Positions 36,142 to 43,682 of a stretch of 64,000 nt of DNA are shown here, piece by piece (the stretch's first letter is position 1; the number at the start of each line of letters is the position of its first letter). The translations under genes and the position numbers were made by a program. The notes under the pieces are model-generated. The model did not search any database, had not been told where the DNA came from, and worked only from the letters and a program-made list of their open reading frames with translations. The DNA is taken from assembly GCF_000473045.1 (NCBI RefSeq), contig NZ_AXAY01000003.1, forward strand, positions 248,001-312,000, given 5' to 3'. This DNA is from Bradyrhizobium sp. WSM3983 (GTDB lineage: Bacteria > Pseudomonadota > Alphaproteobacteria > Rhizobiales > Xanthobacteraceae).

Positions 36142-37113
36142 TTAAGCCACCGCACGCAGAATGTTCGCACGCGCCTGCCTCCCTTCCGGCGTCGGCATCA
36201 GCGCATAATTGTGCGGCTGGTCACGGAGCAGATGCAGCTCAACCGGCACGCCGGCCGCCCTCGCCCGCTCGGCAAGATCGACGCTGTCGGGAAAGAGCAG
36301 ATCACGCGTGCCCGAAAAGATCGTCATCGGCGCGAGCGAACGAAAGGCGCCGTTGAGCGGGCTGACGAAGGGATGGCCGATATCGAGTTCGCCGGCATAG
36401 AGCCGCCCCGCCTCGATGATTCCCGGAATGTCCTGAATCGGATCGCGCGCGGCGATCTCGACCTGCTCCGGACGGCTGATCGATGCGTCGGCTGCGGGCG
36501 AGATCAGGATCAGCCGGCTCGGCTGCCGATGCCCGCGGTCGCGCAGCCACTGGCATGCGGCAAGCGCGAGGCCGGCGCCGGCCGAATTGCCGACTACCGT
36601 GACCTTTGCCGACCCGGCATCCTCCAGCAGCATCCGCAACAGCTCCGCCGTCGCCGGTACGACGTCCTCTGCGGTCGCGCGCGGCGCAAGCGGATAGATC
36701 GGCACGACGCAGACGACGCCCGCCTTGCGTGTCATCTGGCCGACGAAGCGCCAATGCGCCGGCACGATCTCGTTGATGTAGCCGCCACCATGCAGGAACA
36801 TCACGTGGTTGCAGCCCTCGTGTCCTGACGACGGAGCAGTGTAATAGACTGGCCATCCGCCCATCTTCGTCAGCGTCGCCTCGACGCCACGGCCAAGCCC
36901 GGTAGGCTCATGCGAGGCTGGCGCCAATGCGAGCTTCTGAACATGCGCCTGCACGGCCTCGGCTGAGGCTAGCTGCACCTTGTAGGAAAGCAGCCCGAGC
37001 AGCAAGTTGAAGACGCGGCTCTGCAAGCTCGGCGCGGGATCGTTTGCAGGCTTCGCCCGCGAGACATTGCATTCGCAAAGCCGCCCGATCGACAGCATCT
37101 TCGCAACGCTCAT
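36142..37113 (-). CDS. Alpha/beta hydrolase (hormone-sensitive lipase/acetylhydrolase family)
   Basis: A 323-residue esterase. The oxyanion motif HGGG is at 108-111 (FLHGGGYINE) and the nucleophile elbow GNSAG at 175-179 (Ser177). The Asp and His segments follow in FSGTRDLLFPDS and LRDQPHNYAL. It should hydrolyse short or medium acyl esters. ATG 37113 has AGGAG a few bases upstream, although the frame is open further. It is divergent from a TetR gene across 121 bases that hold a clear dyad. Confidence 0.9.
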   Translation of the reverse strand: MSVAKMLSIGRLCECNVSRAKPANDPAPSLQSRVFNLLLGLLSYKVQLASAEAVQAHVQKLALAPASHEPTGLGRGVEATLTKMGGWPVYYTAPSSGHEGCNHVMFLHGGGYINEIVPAHWRFVGQMTRKAGVVCVVPIYPLAPRATAEDVVPATAELLRMLLEDAGSAKVTVVGNSAGAGLALAACQWLRDRGHRQPSRLILISPAADASISRPEQVEIAARDPIQDIPGIIEAGRLYAGELDIGHPFVSPLNGAFRSLAPMTIFSGTRDLLFPDSVDLAERARAAGVPVELHLLRDQPHNYALMPTPEGRQARANILRAVA

Positions 37114-37185
37114 GCTCCTGCCCTCATTTGCTGCGCCCGACCGGCACCAACTTGCTTCTATCTCTCGGCTACCAACCCCGCCTAT

Positions 37186-37220
37186 AATGCGAGCATTCAC
37201 TCGCTTTTCATACTCGCATT
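37186..37220. promoter_or_regulatory. TetR-type operator in the esterase/TetR divergon
   Basis: AATGCGAG (37186-37193) pairs with CTCGCATT (37213-37220), and GCGAG (37189-37193) also pairs with CTCGC (37200-37204). These overlapping dyads lie just upstream of the TetR start and between the divergent genes, the usual position of a TetR operator. Confidence 0.65.
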
Positions 37221-37234
37221 CAAAGTACAGGATC

Positions 37235-37864
37235 ATGGCGCGCAAACCGCCGACAAAACCCCGGAAAAATGCCTTGCAGGAGCGATCCCGCGTCACGGTC
37301 GACGCGCTCGTCGAGGCAACTGCTCGCATTCTGGTTCGCGAAGGTTTTGAGAAGACGAGCACCAACCGGATCGCCGAAATCGCCGGCGTCAGCGTCGGCT
37401 CGCTCTATCAGTATTTTCCGAGCAAGGAGGCGCTGGTCGCCGCCGTGATCGAGCGTCACAACGAGGAGATCATGGGTATCGTCCGCACGACGCTCACCGA
37501 AGTCACGGACATGCCGATCGAGAAAGCCGTCCGCCGCCTCGTCACTGTCGCGATCGACGCGCACCGCATCAACCCCGAACTGCATCGCGTGCTCGCCGAG
37601 CAGATCCCGCGCGCAGGAAAGCTCGACGTCGAAGCCTTCAACCGCGAGGTCCACGCCCACGTCCGCGCTTATTTCAACAGCCATCGCAAGGAAATGCGCA
37701 AGATTGATCTCGATGTCGCGACCTTGATCTGCGTCAGCACAATCGAAGCAGTCGCGCACAACACGGTGCTGAACCAGGCCGAGATGCTGTCGGACAAGAT
37801 GGTGCGGACGCTGGTGGACGAGACGACGCGGATGGTGGTGGGGTTTTTGCGGCCACCGGCTTAG
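37235..37864 (+). CDS. TetR/AcrR-family transcriptional regulator
   Basis: A 209-residue regulator. The N-terminal helix-turn-helix reads ATARILVREGFEKTSTNRIA then EIAGVSVGSLYQYFPSKEAL, the textbook TetR pattern. The C-terminal half is an all-helical ligand and dimer domain with no family label I can give. The basic N-terminus RKPPTKPRKN may add minor-groove contacts. ATG 37235 is preferred over upstream in-frame codons because it leaves the dyad outside the gene. It probably represses the divergent esterase gene. Confidence 0.92.
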   Translation: MARKPPTKPRKNALQERSRVTVDALVEATARILVREGFEKTSTNRIAEIAGVSVGSLYQYFPSKEALVAAVIERHNEEIMGIVRTTLTEVTDMPIEKAVRRLVTVAIDAHRINPELHRVLAEQIPRAGKLDVEAFNREVHAHVRAYFNSHRKEMRKIDLDVATLICVSTIEAVAHNTVLNQAEMLSDKMVRTLVDETTRMVVGFLRPPA

Positions 37865-38057
37865 CTCTCGTTGTTCGATACAGGCTCGGTGACTCCAAGC
37901 CGAGCTTCGGCAAGCTGCGGTCGGCCTGCAACCGCGAGGCGCGCGCTGTTACAGAATCGTCGCACTTCAAGAACGCGTGCGCGAGTCCTTCGAGGGGTTG
38001 AATCGTGCGCAGAAGCCCTACCTATCCGGGCAGGAGAATACCTGAGAAAGTCAGCTG

Positions 38058-38297
38058 ATGAAGTCACCAGAATGGAAGGGAATTGCCGTCGCGTCCGCTA
38101 TCGCGTTCCTGTCAGTATCCCTTTTGGCAGCCGACGCGCTCCTGGACCTGAATGCCAACGCGTTGGTCAAACGCCTGGAGAGCGCGCAAGCCTCCTTCGT
38201 GGAGACGATGGCGCAGCATCAACTCGCCTTCGCCGTTAGGCCATGGGCCCGTGGCAAGAGTCCACCGGAGCAGCAGTGTCAGCGCAGCGCGTACTGA
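38058..38297 (+). CDS. Possible small exported protein next to the integration site
   Basis: A 79-codon frame with a signal-like hydrophobic N-terminus (VASAIAFLSVSLLAADALLD) and a soluble tail. The last 20 residues (PWARGKSPPEQQCQ) have an unnatural feel, so the 3' end may be frame-worn. It is 95 bases from the tRNA-Pro fragment. I recognise no family and expression is uncertain. Confidence 0.4.
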   Translation: MKSPEWKGIAVASAIAFLSVSLLAADALLDLNANALVKRLESAQASFVETMAQHQLAFAVRPWARGKSPPEQQCQRSAY

Positions 38298-38391
38298 CGG
38301 CCACCGCGGGCACGGGCTCATTGCGAAAACAGGAGATCGCTTGCCAATCAGCGATCGCGCAAGCGTTCGGCCCATCTCTGAAGAAAAATGC

Positions 38392-38435
38392 TCGGAGCGA
38401 GAGGATTTGAACCTCCGGCCCCTAGTCTCCCAGAC
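38392..38435 (-). repeat. Partial tRNA-Pro duplicate (left attachment site of an integrated islet)
   Basis: These 44 bases match 41437-41480 with a single mismatch. They are the 3' half of tRNA-Pro(GGG), from the anticodon arm through the T arm to the discriminator base. On the minus strand the fragment is followed directly by GCATTTTTCTTC, the sort of T-rich sequence expected downstream of a native tRNA. It has no 5' half and cannot be functional. Confidence 0.88.
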
Positions 38436-38600
38436 CAAAGCTATTTGCATTCGGGCAAATCTGTTGACACCCCCTGAACAAGATTATTCAGACAAATCAA
38501 CAATTTCGATGTGTCATCTAATGCCGGCGAATCGTCCTGACTATAGCGCAATTTAGCGCACGGCCTTACGGCCCGTTCGTGTCTCCTCTGTCAGTCACTC

Positions 38601-38633
38601 AGCCGGCGGTGCATCACCCGCCGGCTGATTTTT
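38601..38633 (+). terminator. Rho-independent terminator at the islet's left end
   Basis: Stem AGCCGGCGG (38601-38609) / CCGCCGGCT (38618-38626) with an eight-base loop, followed by GATTTTT. It reads on the plus strand and would insulate the islet from upstream transcription. No gene ends immediately before it. Confidence 0.75.
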
Positions 38634-38800
38634 CAGGGGGAGATCATTTTCAACTACTGACAAGGAGAAAATAGTTGCCAATCGACCCATTCAAGCCGGT
38701 CTGAGCGGCCCGCCGCCGTTTCGAGCGTGCGACCAACTTTCAGCTACGCATCTGCCAGCTAAATCTGAAGGAGGCGAGCAACCTTCGGGCGTCCTACGGT

Positions 38801-38911
38801 ATGGTAGATCGAAACTTCATCGTCATGAGCGGAGAACTTAATGAGGTAGAATCGTGGTGTCGTGACGAAGGCGTGCTCGGACCGCACGAATTTCTGAAGG
38901 AAGCCGCATGA
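38801..38911 (+). CDS. Very small orphan ORF in the islet
   Basis: A 36-codon frame from ATG 38801 ending in an ATGA overlap with the next frame. The reading continues upstream without a stop to about 38703 (FERATNFQLRICQLNL segment), though without an ATG or GTG, so it may be the 3' remnant of a longer gene. The composition is protein-like (RNFIVMSGELNEVESWCRDE). Function unknown. Confidence 0.35.
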   Translation: MVDRNFIVMSGELNEVESWCRDEGVLGPHEFLKEAA

Positions 38912-39057
38912 GGGACGATCGAGAGGGAACGGTCGGCCCAATATCCGGGCTCACATCGGAGTGGTATTTTGACGGGCAGCTTGTCTGCCTTGAGCACCCC
39001 CACTATCGGAAGGCAAGACGGCCGAAAAGACGGCGGAATGGATGCTTGGCGAGTTAG
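38908..39057 (+). CDS. Small orphan ORF coupled to the previous one
   Basis: A 49-codon frame from ATG 38908, overlapping the preceding stop as ATGA. It reads SEWYFDGQLVCLEHPHYRK in the middle and ends with a strongly basic tail (ARRPKRRRN). The coupling suggests these two tiny frames were translated together. Function unknown and annotation tentative. Confidence 0.35.
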   Translation: MRDDREGTVGPISGLTSEWYFDGQLVCLEHPHYRKARRPKRRRNGCLAS

Positions 39058-39169
39058 CCCGAGAGATTGAGCTGGGCACGGCTAGGGCCGCCCGCCAATT
39101 CCCATTGCCCGCGATCATCCCTCGCGCTTAGATTGCGCGGGGAATTTTACATTTTGATCACGGGGGCGA

Positions 39170-39421
39170 ATGATGAAAGTGATCTTCTTCCTACTAGCCT
39201 TGATTGCTGGCGGCATAGTCCGCGCGCAAATGGTGGCTTCGGAGCCTTGTTCTCGTCACACCCCTCACGGAGCAGCCTGCTTCTGCAATCATGGAGTTGT
39301 AAGGGGCCATCCTAAACCTGGATGGACGCTTGACCAACGGCAACGTTACGTTCGACCCGGATTTTTCACGACCTATCTAAAAGGTCAGCACACTAGCGGG
39401 ATCCTTTGTCATCGAGAGTAA
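39170..39421 (+). CDS. Small secreted Cys-containing protein in the islet
   Basis: An 83-residue protein with a good Sec signal peptide (MMKVIFFLLALIAGGIVRA, cleavage after VRA) and a short mature part with four Cys (SEPCSRH, AACFCNHG, ILCHRE) able to form two disulfides. A second ATG at 39173 is an alternative start. GGGGGCG lies just upstream. The family is unknown; secreted Cys-rich peptides can be effectors or inhibitors, but nothing here shows which. Confidence 0.6.
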   Translation: MMKVIFFLLALIAGGIVRAQMVASEPCSRHTPHGAACFCNHGVVRGHPKPGWTLDQRQRYVRPGFFTTYLKGQHTSGILCHRE

Positions 39422-39559
39422 AAGTCTTTAGCGGTTTCGCGTCAGGCGCTCGTCAGGTCCCAATCTGATCTGCCTGGATCATCGTCACCTGCCCTTTCCT
39501 TTCCACGCGAAGATCGTATCCATCCGGCGAGCACCGCGGGATGGCTGAACCTGCGGTGT

Positions 39560-39931
39560 TCAAAAGAGGTGGAACAATCCGTCGGATCTTAGAATGTCAA
39601 TCGCTTCGGCGAGGGTAAGGCCGCGATGTAAGCAGAACCATTCTCCGGTGTGGCGATGCCACTGGAGGTCGAAGCGATTGCGGCTGATCCAGTCGATGCG
39701 GGCGAAGGGCGCATCAAACTCTTCGCCCAGATTCTCGGGGAAGCCGGAGCGGTAGCGTTGAATGAAGCGATACTTGGTGCCATGCCACTTGCCGAGTATG
39801 TCGACGGGATAGTTGAACTGCGTTGGCCGGATGGTGGGCAGGAAGCGGGGCTTCAGGAAGTCGTCGATCAGGTGCTGGCAGGCGGCCGTCACCGCCGATT
39901 TTTCCGTTGCGGAAAGACCGCTCGATCTCAT
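39560..39931 (-). CDS. DUF3024-like protein
   Basis: A 123-residue protein. The C-terminal part, FDLQWHRHTGEWFCLHRGLT followed by LAEAIDILRSDGLFHLF, and the N-terminal ATEKSAVTAACQHLIDDFLK resemble DUF3024 proteins, a family without known function that is often linked to mobile DNA. ATG 39931 has AGAGGA five bases upstream; the frame is open further into the IS66 relic. It ends 14 bases before the next feature's relic sequence. Confidence 0.6.
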   Translation of the reverse strand: MRSSGLSATEKSAVTAACQHLIDDFLKPRFLPTIRPTQFNYPVDILGKWHGTKYRFIQRYRSGFPENLGEEFDAPFARIDWISRNRFDLQWHRHTGEWFCLHRGLTLAEAIDILRSDGLFHLF

Positions 39932-39944
39932 GTGTCCTCTTTGC

Positions 39945-40224
39945 TCACGCCGCTTCGGCACAGCATGGCGTGGGCTTTCGCCAGTTCCAAGGCAGAAGCT
40001 CATCTAGCCTGTGGACGGCATGGTCGTTGATGCGGGCGAGCACATCGGCGAGCCAGCAGGCCTGTGGATCGATGTTGTTGAGTTAGGCGGTCATGATCAG
40101 CGTGGCCATGACGGCAGCGCGGTCAGCGCCGCGGTCTGAGCCGGCGAACAGCCAGGATTTGCGCCCAAGTGCAAAGCCGCGCAGGGCACGCTCGGCGTAA
40201 CCGTCCGGCGAGGGCCGCGGGATG
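39945..40224 (-). pseudogene. IS66-family transposase C-terminal relic
   Basis: On the minus strand this reads AERALRGFALGRKSWLFAGS, then DRGADRAAVMATLIMTA, an in-frame TAA (complement of 40083-40085), then LNNIDPQACWLADVLARIND and HAVHRLDELLPWNWRKP. This is the C-terminal end of IS66 transposases (TnpC). The conserved NNA before AERALRG is replaced by SPDGY, so the copy is fused to unrelated coding sequence at about 40204. It is dead: truncated, with an internal stop. Confidence 0.85.
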
Positions 40225-40306
40225 ATCGCGTGGCGCGGTGGCCCGATCAGGCCGCAGACTGAACGGGAGTTTTCTTCTCCAGCCTCGCTGTGCCATCGAT
40301 CCTATC

Positions 40307-40921
40307 TTAAGAACCGCGGTTCGGCTCGGTCACATTCTTCAGCAGATTTTCAGCGCATGCCGCGTGCAACACCTCGCTCAAGAATATTGTGGGTCTGAAG
40401 GTGACCGTAAGGGGCTTTGTTGTGTCCTCGTGAAGATACCGCCAATCCTCAAAAGCAGTGTCGATCTCGTCGATGACGACCCGGATATCTTCTATCGTCT
40501 TAGTTCCGGCTGCCCATTGGCTGGTAGTGCTCAGGCGGCGGAGATGATGCTCGACCTCATTCTTTGCGGGAGCGGGGAACTTTTTGAAGAGCCTCTTGAT
40601 CTCATGCCCACGGAGTTGTTTCCCGTGCTGGATAGAAAGAGTCTTGAGGGATAGCTCAATGGCGAAGGCAATGTTGACGACGAACGGGCTCACTGCAGCG
40701 CCGTTGGGTGGTTGATTTAATAGATGCTTTTCGAAGATGTCGGCCGATGCCCCCGCAAAGGAATTGGCTTGATTGAAAATAGAGCGCTCCAAGGTGGCAG
40801 GGGGAGGCTTCAGCCCTCTTTCCTCAAGCAGCTTGTCAACGAGGGCGATGTCTTTCATGTTATCGCCAGTCGACTCGAACTCGCAGACGAAGACGCCGTT
40901 ATTGTGCAGTCGCTTCTTCAT
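40307..40921 (-). CDS. HEPN-like helical protein in the islet
   Basis: A 204-residue protein, mostly helical by composition. The middle section, FVVNIAFAIELSLKTLSIQH followed by GKQLRGHEIKRLFKKFP, has the pattern of HEPN domains (a long helix ending in E-L-x-L-K, then a G-x-H-x-L/I-x-x-L-F turn). The catalytic R-x4-6-H of HEPN ribonucleases is not clearly present. ATG 40921 overlaps the stop of the 88-residue gene (ATGA); ATG 40858 is an alternative. HEPN proteins are often toxins or defence factors; here this is inference only. Confidence 0.6.
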   Translation of the reverse strand: MKKRLHNNGVFVCEFESTGDNMKDIALVDKLLEERGLKPPPATLERSIFNQANSFAGASADIFEKHLLNQPPNGAAVSPFVVNIAFAIELSLKTLSIQHGKQLRGHEIKRLFKKFPAPAKNEVEHHLRRLSTTSQWAAGTKTIEDIRVVIDEIDTAFEDWRYLHEDTTKPLTVTFRPTIFLSEVLHAACAENLLKNVTEPNRGS

Positions 40922-41184
40922 TGCTGGTCGCGCGCCCCCTGGAGGAGTCTCACAAACGTCCCGCTTTCGTGTACGTGTAGCTTAGCTCGATCCAGCCGCG
41001 CGCAATGGCGAGCTCCAGCCTTGTATTCAGCCGGCGAAGCCTTCAGCTTGAACAGCGTTGGATAGTTGATCTGCTCAATGTAGATGCGTCCGTCATGGAT
41101 TGGCTCGATGCCGCGGGCGAATTCAAGCAGCTTGCGCGCGGCAACTTCTGGATCAGCGAAGGGGCGGTCGGCGTCATGAGCCAT
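40918..41184 (-). CDS. Small partner protein of the HEPN-like gene, unknown function
   Basis: An 88-residue soluble protein: VAARKLLEFARGIEPIHDGR, then IYIEQINYPTLFKLKASPAE YKAGARHCARLD and a C-terminal HVHESGTFVRLL. It is translated just before the HEPN-like gene with a four-base ATGA overlap, the usual sign of a functional pair. I do not recognise a domain; antitoxin, sensor or chaperone roles are all possible. Confidence 0.6.
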   Translation of the reverse strand: MAHDADRPFADPEVAARKLLEFARGIEPIHDGRIYIEQINYPTLFKLKASPAEYKAGARHCARLDRAKLHVHESGTFVRLLQGARDQQ

Positions 41185-41186
41185 GC

Positions 41187-41330
41187 CCTATCGCGATTCG
41201 AGCTTGGCAGAAGACTCATGATCGTTGGCGCGGTGCCGCCATGCAGGATAGCACCGCGCGGGCCGCAAGCTTTGCATACGAAGCGCGGCTCAATATCCGA
41301 CAGCCGGACCGACCCGCGCCGCCGAGACAC
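41187..41330 (-). pseudogene. Worn fragment of a rhizobial zinc-ribbon-like protein
   Basis: On the minus strand the segment reads VRLSDIEPRFVCKACGPRGA, very like the C-terminal LSDIEPRFxCxxCGxRGA of a hypothetical protein common in rhizobia. Only the tail is present, there is no proper start, and the frame then runs antisense to nothing useful and into the next gene. I read it as a gene remnant carried by the islet. Confidence 0.4.
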
Positions 41331-41433
41331 GCCCCATCCGCGAGGGTACGCGTTCTTTTTGGAGGGCTGGCTACAAGATGGCTACAAATTTTATAGCCAA
41401 CTTGTCGACTTCCGGCTAAGTCTTTGATTTTGT

Positions 41434-41511
41434 TGGTCGGAGCGAGAGGATTTGAACCTCCGACCCCTAGTCTCCCAGACTAGTGCGCTAACCGGGCTGC
41501 GCCACGCTCCG
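41434..41511 (-). tRNA. tRNA-Pro (anticodon GGG)
   Basis: On the minus strand all arms fold: acceptor CGGAGCG/CGCTCCG, D arm GCGC/GCGC, anticodon stem CTAGT/ACTAG around loop CTGGGAG with anticodon GGG, variable loop GGGTC, and T arm GGAGG-TTCAAAT-CCTCT. The discriminator is A and CCA is encoded (41434-41436). Length 78 with CCA. Its 3' half is the integration site for the islet at 38436-41433. Confidence 0.96.
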
Positions 41512-41621
41512 AACGTCGTTCCATTAGCTAGGATCGCCGCTTTGCGCAAGGCAAGGTCACACCATTTTGGCATCCCCGCCCCGAGGCCCCGGAACTGCCC
41601 GTAAAGCGCGCGAAAAGCGCC

Positions 41622-42200
41622 TTACCCGTCCTTCAACGCCTGATCCAGCATTTCCCGGCAGGCGACCAGGTCGGCGAGCGCCCGTCCCAACCGCTCCCGG
41701 TCGACGGCACTGGGGCCGGTGGGCGCGGCGGCGGTGCCGCCTTTGCGGAAGGTGGTCAGGATATCCTCGTCGTCGACCTCCGTGAAACGGAAGTCGATGC
41801 CTTCCTCCTCGTCGCCCTGGTAGTCGTCCTCGTCGGCATCCGTGACGCCCTTGATCGGTGCCTCGTCGTCGGGCTCCATCAGGCTTGCGCCGATGGCGTC
41901 CTCGATCGCCCCGAACGAGACCGCGGCCGAGCTGTCGGCCACGCCTTGCACCGATTTGATGCCGTGCTCCTTCAGGATCCGCTGCACCCCGCGGATGGTG
42001 TAGCCCTCCCCGTAAAGCAGACGGCGGATGCCCTTGAGCAGGTCGACATCGTCGGGGCGGTAATAGCGGCGGCCGCCGCTGCGCTTCATCGGCTTGATCT
42101 GGGAGAATCGCGTTTCCCAGAACCGCAGCACGTGCTGCGGAATGTCGAGTTCCTGCGCTACTTCGCTGATGGTTCGGAACGCATCCGGCGCCTTGTCCAA
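41622..42200 (-). CDS. MerR-family transcriptional regulator
   Basis: A 192-residue protein. The N-terminal MerR helix-turn-helix and wing read [40 protein letters not shown] and [20 protein letters not shown]. The C-terminal part is acidic and low in complexity ([14 protein letters not shown]), without metal-binding Cys. This gene downstream of ihfA and fabH is a constant arrangement in rhizobia; targets are unknown to me. It is 26 bases from ihfA on the same strand. Confidence 0.92.
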   Translation of the reverse strand: MDKAPDAFRTISEVAQELDIPQHVLRFWETRFSQIKPMKRSGGRRYYRPDDVDLLKGIRRLLYGEGYTIRGVQRILKEHGIKSVQGVADSSAAVSFGAIEDAIGASLMEPDDEAPIKGVTDADEDDYQGDEEEGIDFRFTEVDDEDILTTFRKGGTAAAPTGPSAVDRERLGRALADLVACREMLDQALKDG

Positions 42201-42226
42201 ATGCCAAATCCTTCGCGCGAGGCGAC

Positions 42227-42568
42227 TTACGCCTCGGGTTGAGCCTTGCTGGCATCGCCATTGGTGCGGTGCTGGGCGTTGATCCGCTGTTTCAGAATCG
42301 CCGACGGCTTGAACACCATCACCCGGCGCGGCGAGATCGGCACCTCGGTGCCGGTCTTCGGGTTGCGGCCAATGCGCTGGCCCTTCTTGCGGACCATGAA
42401 GGACCCGAACGAGGACAATTTCACCGTCTCACCCTTCTCGAGGCAGTCGGTGATCTCCTTCAGCACGAGTTCCACGAAGGCGGAGGATTCCGTCCGCGAC
42501 AGCCCTACCTTCTGGTAGACGGCTTCACAGAGATCGACACGCGTTACGGTTTTACTTTGATCGGTCAT
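42227..42568 (-). CDS. ihfA: Integration host factor subunit alpha
   Basis: A 113-residue HU/IHF-family protein. The signature [19 protein letters not shown] and the following [20 protein letters not shown] mark the DNA-bending arm with its intercalating Pro, and the N-terminal TVTRDL-type start ([19 protein letters not shown]) marks the alpha subunit. ATG 42568 is the conserved start; the frame runs nine codons further upstream. It bends DNA in recombination and transcription. Confidence 0.95.
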   Translation of the reverse strand: MTDQSKTVTRVDLCEAVYQKVGLSRTESSAFVELVLKEITDCLEKGETVKLSSFGSFMVRKKGQRIGRNPKTGTEVPISPRRVMVFKPSAILKQRINAQHRTNGDASKAQPEA

Positions 42569-42701
42569 CGCCCTGCCCCACATCACGGCGAACAATTGTT
42601 GTCTGAAATTATGAGGTTACGATACGGCGGTCAACAGCGCTCATCAATGCAGACGCATCGATAATCGGTGCTGATTCCGGCAAATTTTATCGAATGTGGC
42701 T

Positions 42702-43682
42702 CTACCAGCGCACGAGTGCGGAGGCCCAGGTAAAGCCGCCGCCCATCGCCTCCAGCAGAACCATGTCGCCGCGCTTGATGCGGCCGTCCTTGCGGGCCAC
42801 CGACAGCGCCAGGGGAATCGAGGCGGCCGAGGTGTTGCCGTGACGGTCCACCGTCAGCACCACCTTCTCCGGCGCGATATGGAGCTTGTGGGCGGATGCG
42901 TCGATGATTCGCTTGTTGGCCTGGTGCGGCACGAACCAGTCGATGCTGTCCGCATTGAGCCCTGTTGCCTCGAAGGCGTCGACGATCACGTCGGTGATCA
43001 TGCCGACCGCATGCTTGAAGACCTCGCGGCCCTCCATGCGCAGATGGCCGACCGTCTGGGTCGAGGACGGACCGCCGTCGACGAAGAGTTTTGCCTTGTG
43101 GCGGCCGTCGGAGCGCAGATGCGTGGTCACCAGGCCGCGGTCGGTCGCGGCGTTGCCCGGCTGCTCCTGCGCCTCCAGCACGACCGCGCCGGCGCCGTCG
43201 CCGAACAGCACGCAGGTGCCGCGATCGTTCCAGTCGAGGATGCGCGAGAAGGTCTCGGCGCCGATCACCAGCGCGCGCTTGTAGGCGCCGGTGCGCAGGA
43301 AATTATCGGCGGTCGCAAGCGCGAACACGAAGCCCGAGCACACTGCCTGGAGGTCGAAGGCCGCACCATGGTTGATGCCGAGCCCGTGCTGCACGGCGAC
43401 CGCGGTCGCAGGGAACGTATTGTCCGGCGTCGAGGTCGCCAGCACGATCAGCTCGATCGACTGCGCATCCACGCCGGCGTCAGCGAGGGCGGCCTGCGCC
43501 GCCTTGAGCGCAAGATGCGAGGTGAACTCGCCATCGGCCGCAATGTGCCGCTCGCGAATGCCGGTCCGCTGCACGATCCACTCGTCAGACGTGTCGATGC
43601 GCGCCGCCAATTGGGCATTGGTCACCACCTGCTCCGGCAGGTAGGAGCCGCAGCCCAGCACGACCGAACGAATTTTGGTCAC
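42702..43682 (-). CDS. fabH: Beta-ketoacyl-ACP synthase III
   Basis: A 326-residue KAS III. The catalytic triad is complete: Cys115 ([13 protein letters not shown]), His253 ([10 protein letters not shown]) and Asn283 ([12 protein letters not shown]). It condenses acetyl-CoA with malonyl-ACP, starting fatty acid synthesis. The GTG start at 43682 overlaps the plsX stop, and plsX-fabH is the standard lipid gene order. Confidence 0.97.
   Translation of the reverse strand: MTKIRSVVLGCGSYLPEQVVTNAQLAARIDTSDEWIVQRTGIRERHIAADGEFTSHLALKAAQAALADAGVDAQSIELIVLATSTPDNTFPATAVAVQHGLGINHGAAFDLQAVCSGFVFALATADNFLRTGAYKRALVIGAETFSRILDWNDRGTCVLFGDGAGAVVLEAQEQPGNAATDRGLVTTHLRSDGRHKAKLFVDGGPSSTQTVGHLRMEGREVFKHAVGMITDVIVDAFEATGLNADSIDWFVPHQANKRIIDASAHKLHIAPEKVVLTVDRHGNTSAASIPLALSVARKDGRIKRGDMVLLEAMGGGFTWASALVRW

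Larger units (their letters stand above)
38436..41433. mobile_element. 3-kb genomic islet at tRNA-Pro(GGG)
   Basis: The DNA between the tRNA fragment and the intact tRNA. Its base composition is visibly lower in GC, its genes are small and unfamiliar, and it contains an IS66 relic. These traits together with the flanking 44-bp direct repeat indicate site-specific integration into the tRNA 3' end. No integrase gene lies between the repeats, so this is either a decayed element or one mobilised in trans. An inverted repeat ATTTGC (38443-38448) / GCAAAT (38455-38460) lies next to the left site. Confidence 0.75.

Noticed and set aside
36142..37365. An 80-residue N-terminal extension of the esterase gene
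   Set aside because: It would cross the divergent TetR start and operator, and the extension looks like a shadow. ATG 37113 has its own ribosome-binding site.
38464..38490. A sigma-70 promoter at the left end of the islet
   Set aside because: TTGACA is followed only after 15 bases by TATTCA, a poor -10 at poor spacing.
38759..38941. A RelE/ParE-like toxin on the minus strand in the islet
   Set aside because: The 60-residue frame has a faint resemblance in its last 25 residues but lacks the N-terminal half of the fold, and the plus-strand frames here look more protein-like.
38436..41433. An integrase gene inside the tRNA islet
   Set aside because: No reading frame on either strand has tyrosine recombinase box motifs; the remaining frames are too short.
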